Under the pieces are notes generated by a model. The model had not been told where the DNA came from. It was given only the letters and a program-made list of their open reading frames with translations, and ran no database searches. A stretch of 64,000 nt of DNA. Source: Chrysogorgia sp. JL179-B06. Its lineage: Eukaryota > Cnidaria > Anthozoa > Scleralcyonacea > Chrysogorgiidae. This document shows, piece by piece, positions 38,101 through 50,100 of the stretch (within the stretch, counting starts at the first letter, position 1; the number at the start of each line of letters is the position of its first letter). A program made the position numbers and the translations under genes. Location of the stretch: the NCBI GenBank assembly GCA_035772405.1, contig JAYKKM010000049.1, positions 2,744,001 through 2,808,000 of the forward strand. Direction: 5' to 3'.

Positions 38101-41100
38101 ACACTAACGTTGTCCAAAATCTTGCGCTATCACCGTCTACGTGGTTAATGCCAAGTAACGTGGTAATTCTCAAGAACAAAATCGCTGGGTACAACAACCT
38201 GCTAAAGACTGCTACACAGAGTATGAAGTTTGGGGTAAATAGTGGTTTAAACAACACAGAAACGACAAAACCCAAGAAAGTTCATCAAGAAGGTGGAGAG
38301 CATCTGGAGACACTTGACAAACCACCAAAGGTGACATACCATCTGGACAAACCAAAGGTTACACCTAATAAACCAGATAACCATACGACAGAGTTGGGGC
38401 TAATTCTAGGGGTCTCGGCTGTGTCTGGTTATTTAGTGAGTAGATATATGTTATAGTATAATGAGTCTAAATTATGGATTTGAAGATAGAGACTACGAGA
38501 GAGACAAAATATTAATAAGAGTGGAGAAACGTCTAGACGATGGTCCTAAATTAAGCGTGAGTGGTGGGAAGATGTCTGGAGATATAGATATGGCGCTCTC
38601 AACACTCAAAAACATAGCAGATCCAGTCGATGACTTGGACGCTATCAGTAAAAAAGTATTAGAGTTCGTATATTTACCACAATACTTTAAAACAGTCCTA
38701 TAACGTCCTATTTGATTTTGACACCACGAGATACGCCGCAAGTGTGGTACTCCACAGTAGGACAAATAAAGTGAAAGCCATTGGAGACGTGTTAGTACAA
38801 AATGATTCAACGTATGGTCCTATTATTGGTACTAACCATAGTCGTAGATTCCTGTCCCCTATACTATCCTCGTCTTTTCCACTTGAAGTTGGGATACACT
38901 TTAACTGTCCACGTATGCGATACTGTGATATATCCGTTTTTGTGGTAGTGAGGTTAGCCAAGAGGGTATCTACGACAGATTGGGAGAGGATCGCATGACA
39001 AATACATAGGGTACAAAGGAGGTAAAACTGACAAACTATCATATGGTGGTGGCGTTCCAGCAAAGGAGTACACATGCACAATCTCAAATAACATCGACAC
39101 CACTGAGACACATATGATATCAATACATTGGCAGATGGATAACTCCCATGTTAGGGTCAACAACATAAGATCAACAGACTCAGACTTCACAGCTAACTAC
39201 AAAGAGATAGGATCTCCTTATGGAACTATTTTTGGAACACATCGACCAAAATTGCTACTCGCACCCTACAAATACCCATCTTTGATAGAGTTTTACGGTA
39301 TGAAAATCATCTCTGGTTATATGACAAACCGAGATATAATATTAGTTGGTAAAGACATGATGAGTAAATACAAGGTAAGTTAATGAGGAAGAAGACAGTT
39401 GTTGATTTCAATCACATATCAAAGGATATGTCAGTAGAAAGAGAGGGTGAACTCAAACAGTTTTATACGTACTATCACAAACTAGAGACCTGTTATAAAT
39501 GGAAATACAAAAGTTTGAAGAAAATCAAACTATTGTTAAACATGACTAGTATAGGACTAACAACAGTAGGAATTGTAGCTGGATCGGTGACTGTCAATCC
39601 TATAGTCTTAGCTTGTGTTAGTGGTCCTGGTGTACTCATTCAAGGCTACTTGACTAAATCTGATCTGGTAAATAAAGTGGAACATTGTAAGTTCGCGTAC
39701 ATCAGTTACAAAAAGATATTGGCACAACTAAGATCATATCTGAGAGGTCTTCCTTATGATGAATCAATGTTTCTCTCAGATGTTAAAATACTGGATGATA
39801 TTGTGACTGACTTATGTCCACCAATTAATGGAATGGTGAAAAGGTACAATAAAATATATGAGAAAGCCGAGGTCCCAAAACAGGATGTTGGTCAGAGTCA
39901 CTAATACTAAGAAACTAAACTACGAGACAAGGGGGGCGCGAATCACGCCCCCCTTTAAACACGCAACCACACACAGGTCTACACATACGAACCAGAGGCG
40001 TGTGCTCTCATCAAAACTAGGGTCAGTCTACAAGTTCCAAGAGTAGGTGCTCAGAAGTATTACTATCAATTAGCTCATTTTGATCAACGCCCCAAAACGG
40101 GGCATTGGTTGGGAAACGTTTATATTGAACAGTTATTTTAAACCTTAAAATAAAACATACGGTATAGTATAGGTGATGAGTCTAACCAAAGTATTCAGTT
40201 TTGAGAACAAGTCAGTCACGACTATTAAAGATGGAGACAATATATGGTTCCACGGAAAAGAGGTGGCGGCAGCATTGGGTTACAATAATGCAAGACAATC
40301 CATTAGGATAAATATTGGTGATAAATATAAGACGACACTTAGTGCGATACAAGGGGGGCTATACAATAGCCCCCCTTTAAACACACAATCACATACTGTC
40401 TATATATCAGAACCAGGGGTCTACGCTCTAATATTTTCGTCGAGATTGAAGTCAGCCAAGAGGTTTCAAGAGTGGGTATTCACAGAAGTCCTACCGTCTA
40501 TTAGAAAGACGGGTCAGTACACGCAATATAACCAACTATCAATCATGAATGAGACAGATTTACACTACGACATTGTGAAATATATTAGAGAGTACCACCC
40601 AACAATAGTCATCCCAGGGTTGGGAGAGTACCAAGACACATCTACTAAAAGAATAGATGGATGGAAAAGGGTTACAGTGGTGGACAACCAGACTTGATTG
40701 TCCCACAGCTCCATAAGAGATATAACGGGTTTGCTATTGAGTTAAAGACACCGAAAGGTAACGGGGTTGTTAGGAATAACCAGTTGAGGGTATTAAGGAG
40801 ACTAAGATCACAAGGGTACAACACGTTACTATCCTCAGACCAACACGAGGTGATACATTTCATAGAAACATATATGAGAGACTCCAGAGTTCTGTGTGAG
40901 TACTGCAATAGGAGATTTAAGAGTGAAACCACACTGTCTAATCACCAAAGATACTTTCATCGAATACTCTATCTGTGAGATGACTGTGAGACGACCTGAA
41001 AGATAATCTGTGAGATGGTCTGTGACGAGATATCACGTATAATATGACAACGAGTCCGTACCTATTATAACGTCGACAACAAGGACCAAAGACCCTAAGA

Positions 41101-44100
41101 GAGTAGAGGCAGGCAAACGGTTGGCTGCTATATCTAAAGCTGCAAAAGAGAGGAAGATGAGAGAGAGAGTGATAAGCGAGGATGATAGTTTTAACTATGG
41201 ATACATCATAGGTACTATAGGAGTGGTTATAGCCGCTGGTTCGCTGTATTACACGATTAGGCAAGACAAACAAGTAGTGACCGAAGCGCCTAAGAACGTC
41301 GTTATAAAACCATCACGTAAACTCGACAGCCTCGATTAAAACATGTCGTATAGTATATGGCATCAATAGACAGAAAAGAACTGATGAACGAGCTATACGA
41401 CGCAGCCATCGTGACTGCTGGAGCTGTAGCCGTATCAATGGCATCAAAGAAAGTACTAAAAGAACCGTTAGGCACCCCTGAATCAGTGAAGGGCGCCCTC
41501 AAGTTAGCGACTGCTGTAGGTGTCTCAACGCTACTTGTCAAGTGGGCACAGAGTAAGAAATACTTACCTGTAGATCCATTTTCAAAATAATATAGAGTAA
41601 TATATAATGGCTAGCGTGATAGCGGGTGGTTTGTTCAACGCTATAGCATTCGCAGGAGCTGGATTTATATTCAGCAAGCTAAACCACACCGGCTACGAGA
41701 CAGAGATAAAGAGACACAACAAAGCATTGGAGAGTCTTGCAAGAGCGAAAGAGGTGTTCTACGAGAATGAGATTCGTCAGAGAGATAAAATTCAGGAGCT
41801 AAGACAACAACTGTCAGATGCTAATGCAGACATAAACGACACAAACCACGCTCTGGATCAACTAAGACAAGTACTGACGATACAGTATGATGGGAAGACA
41901 TTTAGTAAAGAGCCTGAGTTGTCAGACTATTACAAACCCTCAGATGAGATGAAAGAGTATCAAATGGTATTCGTTGGAGTTGTCGGACTACCTTTAGGTT
42001 ACTTAATATATAGAGTATTATAGAAATGAGCGCTAAAACTTTGAAGGAAATGGCTATGGAATTTAACAAAAAGCGTAACTTGATAGAGGCACTCTTTTAC
42101 CAAACTCGTCAGATAGAAGAGTTGGAACAATTACTATCAGACGCTCTAAAACAGGTCACGGTAATAAAGTGTGAGTGGGAGACACTAACCGACAACCACA
42201 AAGTTACCACACTATAATCTAAAGATATAAATAGTATAGTAACTTAGATGGTTGACGAACGTACAATGAGAATGTTCTATGCTGGGTATACATTGGATGA
42301 GATTGAGACATCAAAAAAGTGGAGTGGTACTACATTAGGGTACACATTGGACGAGATCAAGAACGGAAGTAGGGACGCAACACCAAAAAAGTGGAACGAC
42401 ACCACATACTGTTACGAGTGCAGTAACCACAGAACCCAAATCGAAGACGGTGTATTTAGTTGTGAGAAGTGTGGAGAGACTACCTATGGACGCGTGAGAA
42501 ACTTCATACCTAACATTTGGATGTATAAGAAATCGGCTCATAGTTATAGTAAGTGGTTAGAGAGAATGTTGACTAGTAAAAGACTAGTTAATGAGAGTGA
42601 CATACCAACAGTTGTCAGTGATTTTGTAAAAATACTATGTTCTCTTAAAAGAAACAAACTGATTGTCAAGAATATATCGAAATATATTTTCTATGTCATA
42701 AGAATATGCTCTAGAAGAGGTATAGAATTGAGAGGTAGTTTTAACGACCTCAAACCTGGTAAGGTCAAGGTGCGATTCGAGTATAACCTGTATAGTGTAG
42801 TATACAAGGATCTAGGTTGGGACAGGAGAGGAGATCCATACTACAACGAGTGGATAAATAAAACATATAGTAATATATAATGGCAAGACCAAAAATTTAT
42901 AAAACAAAAGAAGAAGCTTTAAGAGCAGTTAGAGCTCAAACTAAAGAGTGGATGAGAACTCATAAATGGGAGTGTGAGATATGTAAGAGATCTTATCATG
43001 TAGCTTCCAAGAGTTCACACCTAAAGACTAAAAAACATCTGAGAAATTTGAACATCTAATTTTAGACTATTTTGTAATGTCCATACGCATAGCTAGACAC
43101 GCCGTCTGGTAGTATATGTCGCTTGTCGTCAAAGCAGCTTAAGGATATCTTATTTATTTCATAGCTTCCTAGTTGGTGGCTCTTGCTGTGAATAGTTTTA
43201 ATTATGTGAGACATTTGCTCACCATTTGTTAGGACACTTTTATAGTTGTCATGTCTTATGTTGTTTCTAATGGTACTCTTCTTAATACCTTTAGCAGTCT
43301 TACCACCTTTTCCGTCCTCTTTTAGGTAGCTATACATTTTTGACCTTAAACCAACGAACTCAACGATGGGGACTCCTAATGTCTCATCCTTCATTTTACC
43401 AATAACCTTCTTGTTAGTTGGGTCGAAGTAGGGAGATGACTTATCATATCCACTAAAGTCGAACATTTCTTTGTTAGCGTACATGTCTTTGTACACATCC
43501 TCCGTCTCAATCTCGTACATTAGGCTATCCGTGTCTGTGAATAGTAGTTTGGCTTTATTGCCATATTTCTTTTTGATGTTATTGTAGTGGGAGTCGTACA
43601 TCAATGTCTTCGATAGGTCTAGAATACACATACCTACATATGCTGGTCTATTTAGAGTTAGTATCTCTTTGATATTGTGAACTGCTACCAAGTTATTGTC
43701 AAATATTTTACTGCTTATAAAGGTTGGTTTTGACGTTAGTTTCTTCAGTTTTTCCTCGTCTGTTACTAACTCCACATTCACACGCTTTCGTAGATTCTCC
43801 ATAGTCTTTTCAAACACACTATTATTCATAAGCTTGAAAAAGTCTTTCTCAAAGTCGTTATTTGCTTGGGTTCTCTTGTCCGTATTAAAGTCGATATATT
43901 GTTTGAGCCATGGTGACTGATTGAATTGAAGTACTCTATGTATCTTCTTAACCTTCATTCCCAAACTCTTGTATAATTGTAGGTTTCTATAGTGAACGAC
44001 GTACTTACTCTTATCGTTTAGGTTAGGTATAAGTTTTGCAACCTCTCCTACAGATATTCTAAACTTGTTTTGGATTGTCTTACAATAGTTTGACAACATA

Positions 44101-47100
44101 TCACTACTTACTTTCATCCTCTCAGGGGCTAAAGGATAGTCGTTGTGAAGATCGTGCAACTCCTCTGGGTACTCTAAATCAACCTCGAGTATCAACCCCT
44201 TGTCTGAGTTGTTATTATATTTGTCTAGATTGTTGATGTCAAAACCCTCGACCCACTCAAATCCACCAGTCGGTATATACTGACACATAGCCCAACCATA
44301 AAGGTTATTCGCATCTAGGTATACGATGTGTTTCGATGGTTTACTACTATCATACCCCTTCATGTATTTGTTATTAGCTTCTCCGTGTCTATGTGTTATA
44401 CAGGAGACACCACCCCGCATTCCTTTCTCGATAAACTGAAACATATCAATGTTAGTCATCAACTCTAGTTTCACTCCCGTCATCTTTAGAGCAGCGTCCC
44501 ACGATAGTCCAGGTGATGTGAAGTAATGACAAGGATCTAATTGGTAGTACTGTTTACACGTTCTTCTAAAGTTCTCGAATACGTCAGCCAATAGTAATAC
44601 GTCAGACTTTAAGAAAAGGTTGTGGTACTCACCCATATTCTCCACACCCATCGTCTTCCACACTTCTAGAGCGTGCTCGTAGTCTGTATCTGACACATGC
44701 TCGTCGTTTAGGATGCTGTAAAAACTCTCCTTTGATGGCAACTCAAGTTCGTTAAACTTATCGAAACTATCCATATGGTCATATGGGTACACACCTTTTC
44801 GTGACATCAACTCTAACTCCTTACCTTTAAATACTTCGGACGTGTACTTAAGACAATCTTTTGGTAGGTTGTTTACTAGGTTGACTAGACTAGAGCTCAT
44901 GAATTGGAAACTATCTAGAAATACTAGATGTTTACCTAACATGAATGCCATATATTTCTCCATATTATTTGGTATGACGTTGATTTTCTGACCTAGCTTG
45001 CCTATCTCTTGCATTATGAAGTGGCTATCGTATCCTCTTAGATTGTGAAATATGACAGGTATCTTATCAGTCAGTCTATAGTTCCTATTACATAACTGAT
45101 GTGCTGAACCTCTATATTTACCAGTGACATGACAATGGTCTCTAACTCTCACGTCTCCACTTTTATATTTCCTATCACAAATATGACATTTAGTCGCTTC
45201 CTTGAAGTTAACCTTATCAGCTCTGGTCAACACCATGTCCTCATTAAAATGCTCCTTTCTAACTTTCTTGCAGTATTTAACCTCCTCTAACATCTTTTTC
45301 ATGAACTTCCTAACCGCGTTCTTACCTCGAAACATCTACTGGTTTACTATATTTATCATCATAACAGCACACTACTTTGTACCCATACCCGCAGTCCGTG
45401 TGTTTTTGGTACTCGCTAGTGTACGATCCTGTGAGTGGTGTCACGTTGTCGACCTTCTCTGTGATAGCCTCGAAGTCTGCGTATATTACGAATGGCACTT
45501 CTAATTGTTTGTGGTAATTTTTGTACTCGATGGTGTTGTCTCCTTCATCTGGCATCTTGATCGCTTGCTTACCATTTACTACCACACAAACCTCCTTATG
45601 TTTCTCTAGAATCTCACTGGTAGTAAAACATTGAAGACAGTACCTACAAAAATTCTTCTTGTGCTCGTATTTAGATTGGTTGAACATAAACTTATTAAAG
45701 TCTTTGATGTACACGTAGTGTCGTTTAACACCATTCGTTATTAGCAGCAGGTCCATATGATCCTTGTACTTCTCCTCAGAAACGTAGATAGGGAATGGTT
45801 GTCTATTCTCATATCCAAACACACTGATACTTAAGTTGTTCTGTTTCTCTATCTTATTATAATGTTTCATAGATACTGGAAATCTCACTCCCTCATAATT
45901 GACAGAACCTACATTCTTCTTATGCTTCGACACTCTCTGTGGATCCTTTCCCACAGGACACTTGTGCAACACATGGCACCACATAAAACACTTGTCATCG
46001 TTGTTCTTTATGTTAATTAGACCTTTCAACGCGTTCCTCAACTCTAATGGTAGCTCAACATAACTCGATCCTTTAAGAGGTTCATACACCACTACATTAA
46101 TAAAGTGATCACTAACACTGTCCACAACCCACCCAGAACCTTCTGACAACCACACAGCAATACGATTTACTATCTCCTCACTAGCTTGCTTTGTAGTCCC
46201 ACTAATATCAACACTACTAACCACTGTTTTGATTACGCTATGGAAGAAGGCCGTCTTAAACACAGACTCTCCGTCACCAATTTGTTTCTCTAGAGTCACT
46301 TTCAATATCTCGGAAAACTTTAAACCTTTCAGTCTCTCTAACTCTTTCTGTAAAGTCGAGCTCACTACTCCCCTAGTCTTGACTAACTGTTTTAGTGGGT
46401 CCTTATTGTAGACCACCTCAACACTATACGATTTGGTATACCCTTTAAGAGCAACTCTCCTTTGTACAACAGTAGGACGTTTCATCTTAGCAATAAGACT
46501 AGTGATTCTCTCATACTCTTTGTCTGAGGCCTCCTGACTTAATAGTGACCTCCTCACATATCGTCTAAGATCGAGTCTAGCCTTTCGAATTTCTCTAAGC
46601 TCTCTTTCTCTAACCTCTCTGGCTCTGACCTCCCTAATTCTGGTGACTCTATTAATGACGTTCTCTCTAGATCCTCTTCTAATAAGATCCATCCACTCAT
46701 ACCCTAACGTTTTAGCATCAGCTAGATAGCCAGACATCCTATTTAAAAAACTCATCTTAATATTCGGTATAACTAAATTACCAGAACCCATAGCAGGATC
46801 ACGTGCACCACCACTCGATAGTGTACCACTACGAGCGACATTACCACCCACAATAGGGTTACGTTTACGTTCAGACCTTCTCATAAGAGTCGTTTTGTTA
46901 TTTAATATAGCTAAGTTCTTAGACCTTTTCGAATTAAGGAATCCACTCAACTCACTACCTAAAATAAAGCCCATATCAGGATCATACACAATATTGCTTG
47001 ACATAATCTTGTTACGAGCAACATCCCCACCCACAGCAGCACCACGTCTAGCGCCACGTCCAGACACCTCACTCTGTAGCCTACTAGCTGAGACATGTCT

Positions 47101-50100
47101 CATAGGCTCCAAACCATACGGCACGTCACCTGCCTGACCCCCCAAACAGTGCTGCACGTCACTTGTTAGTAGTCTCGAAACTAGCGGTAACAGCGAACTT
47201 TTTCCATTTGAATGTCTCAACTTCTCTGGAGAACACAGCACTTTTTCCGTTTTTTGGTTCCACATATTTGCTCGAAAATTATATGTGGAACCAAAAAACG
47301 AAAAAGTGCTGCGTTCACCAGAGAAAAAAAGTTGAGACATGAAAAATGGAAAAAGTGCGCTGGTACCGCTAGTTTCTATACTACTAATTCTTTATAGTAT
47401 TTACTATTTATTGCCGACTTTGGTGATTCTCTATAACAGTCAGTTCTGCGATAAAGCTTTTTGTCTATACGTATCATTATTATTATTAATAGGCAGTTTA
47501 CTGGCTGTTTTTTAACAGCTTGTGGACTGTCTATAAACATTTTGTGGGCTGTTTGCAATTTAAACAGTTCGCAACTTGATTATATTTATTTATTATAAGG
47601 CCAATTATAAGGCCTACCTAGTTTTTGGCCAATAAAATACCGACCCTAATCTTTTTATAGAAATTTTGAAAAGCCTTGGCACGAGTTGCAGCTTAATTTG
47701 CATCCTGGGTGTTGATCCAGGCAGCATCTTCAAAATCAGCGTGGTTTGGTAAAACCTATTGTTCGTCCATGCAATGTTTGGAAAAAAAGTAAAAAAAAAG
47801 AGAAGAAAAACCGACCTACCCTACCTAATTTTTTTCAATATGAAATAGGAAACCCAGGTATTTTTTTCTTGGCCTAACCCCACTTCGAATAGCTTGCTAA
47901 ATGTGGATGGGTTATTATTGTATTTATTATATACTAAATTGAAATAAAGTGAAGTAACCAACTCGGTTAACCGGGCCAACTCGCCTCATGTAATCGGCCC
48001 CTTAGACGTTACAGGCGTGTACCTCTTTAAGTCCTTTGAAAAACGGTTCTGAATCTTGGGCAGCAGAGGCCGCTGGTGGGGTAGGAGGTATACTGCTTGT
48101 TACACCAACTGTGGCAATAATTTGTACCAAAAATGCTGGAGCAGCAAACACGACCAACTGGAAAATATAGATAGCAGTTGATTAGCTGGTTGATAAAATA
48201 AATCAGGTACGGCGTGGCCCACCTGGAGATCTCCCTGCAGTGCAGCCTACCTTCATTGCGAAATAAGCTTACCATAATTGTTTTCGGTTTATTGCAAAAA
48301 GCTATCTCCCCTGCTAAAAGGGTAGTGTAACTTGAATCCCTTGATAAATTATTAAGCTTGGCATTTCTGCCACAAAATGGGTCCTTTCACACATGGGAAC
48401 CTGGCACCACTCATGCCATAATCGTTGTACATTAAACAGTTGACATTTTTTAATCTCAATATTATTATAGAGCATTATTATTATAGAGCATCTGCAGTTT
48501 AATTTGATATATAGATGTTAGGGATTTGTTAAACAGTTCGCCAAAATATGTTAGTTGAAAAATTTGTCGAAATGAAGGTAGGCTGCCCCCTTAAAATCCA
48601 AAATTAAAATTTCCATTATATTTTAACAATATTTTTCTACGCGACAGTCACGCGAATTTTAATCGTGAGAATGCTAAAAATTGTAATCTATAGATATCTC
48701 AAAATTTCAAATCTTTGAGTTTGCTTGATGGGTCAAAGTTTATACCCCTGCTGCACATTAAGAGCAGATATTTATTTATTTTATTTATTTATTGCATTCG
48801 CCACAACATTAAAATTACACATAAATAACAAAGTAACGAGAAGTAAAAAAAAAAGAAGATAAAAGTGACATGTGGCTGGGAGAGAAAAACAGGGCTTTCG
48901 CCCCAATTGACATTTCCCCCCAAACAAGTTAAGAAATAGTAAAATACTAGATTACAAGTAAAAACATTAATAAAGAAACTAAAACATTGGACTAATAACA
49001 CTAAGTAAATAACTAATTAAATAAGAGAAACATTTGACTATGGCGGCTGGTACGATGAGAGATTATCCTTGTAGTAACACTATAGCTTATGTTTGAATTC
49101 ACTAATACTACTAGGTAGGCTATTCCAAAGGTTTATAGTACGCGGAAAAAAAGAATATCTAAAATAATTTTGCTTATGGGTGGCCAGAGGATGATAATTA
49201 TTAGAGTCAAATTTTCTAGTGTTGTGAGAAGAGCGAGTAGGTGTAAAGTAATTATCGAGGTTGACATTGATTAGACCATTCCTATATTTAAAAAGTAGTA
49301 CAATATCGTCAAATTATTAACATTTCTAAACATAACACTTGAAAGTCTTTGATTTAAATATTATTTGTGTTTTCTTACTACAGTTCGCCCTCTAAGCAAA
49401 CACATGGATCCAGGGCTCACAAAGCAACCCCTGATAAACTAGTGTTGCAATGACAGCCTGGGCTAGAATTTCTACCCCGGTAAAGAGATTCTCTCCGATG
49501 CATGGACTCAAGAATGAACTCACCATAACAGGAATATCATCGTTTGTTTTCACAATATAAGGTGCAGCAATATTAGCAACTAAAATACCAATAGTATTTG
49601 CTAAAACAAAGTCAAAAATTATATATCAATATAATAGGAGACACACACACGTTCAGACCAGACAAAAATATTTATAACAGATTCAACATAACGCCATTTC
49701 TGATTTCCATTTTTCGATGGAGCACGGGAAACGTATGCAAGCGGTCTATTGCCGTCAAAGCGGTAGCTCTTGATTTTTCAGTGCTTTCCCAACCTCCCTA
49801 TTAAGTACATTCATAACTCGACGGAGCACACGAAACCATGAACCATTTATTTTAGAACATAGAATAGGACACAATAGTGTACACAAAATGTCACAATACT
49901 GTGTCATGTACTTCACTTCAGTTAATTGACAGAAAAGATAGCAAAATACCATGCACAGTATATGAATTATATGTTGTCCCGATCTGGGTTCTCCGCCATA
50001 CATGTATATAAAATGAAATATATTAAAAAATAAAAAATTATCCTATGTAATATACGACAAGTGAGCGGGTTTTCTAATTCCAACTGTCTAACATGCCCAT

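Larger units (their letters stand above)
30445..47377. mobile_element. Maverick/Polinton element, about 16.9 kb
   Basis: A self-replicating virus-like DNA transposon, recognised from its gene set (protein-primed DNA polymerase B, retroviral-type integrase with chromodomain, A32-like packaging ATPase, capsid candidates) and inverted terminal repeats of about 360 bp. Five bases, ATACT, are shared directly outside both ends (30440-30444 and 47378-47382); Polintons usually duplicate 6 bases, so the border could shift by one base. Polymerase, integrase and at least four other genes have frame changes, so this copy cannot move unaided. No Ulp1/adenain-type protease gene was recognised. It sits in a LINE remnant inside intron 5 of slc49a3. 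Confidence 0.92.
29466..48001. mobile_element. PIF/Harbinger-like outer element interrupted by LINE and Polinton
   Basis: The left end GGGGCCGATTACATGAGGCG and the right end CGCCTCATGTAATCGGCCCC are perfect inverted repeats about 18.5 kb apart, each next to TTA (29463-29465 and 48002-48004), matching the 3-base TWA target of PIF/Harbinger elements. Without the Polinton the element would be about 1.6 kb. Related subterminal copies (CCATGTAATCGGC) sit at 29598. No transposase is visible. Confidence 0.65.

Noticed and set aside
37541..38275. - strand frames opposite the large Polinton structural gene
   Set aside because: Shadows of the + strand coding frame with no promoter motif or domain.
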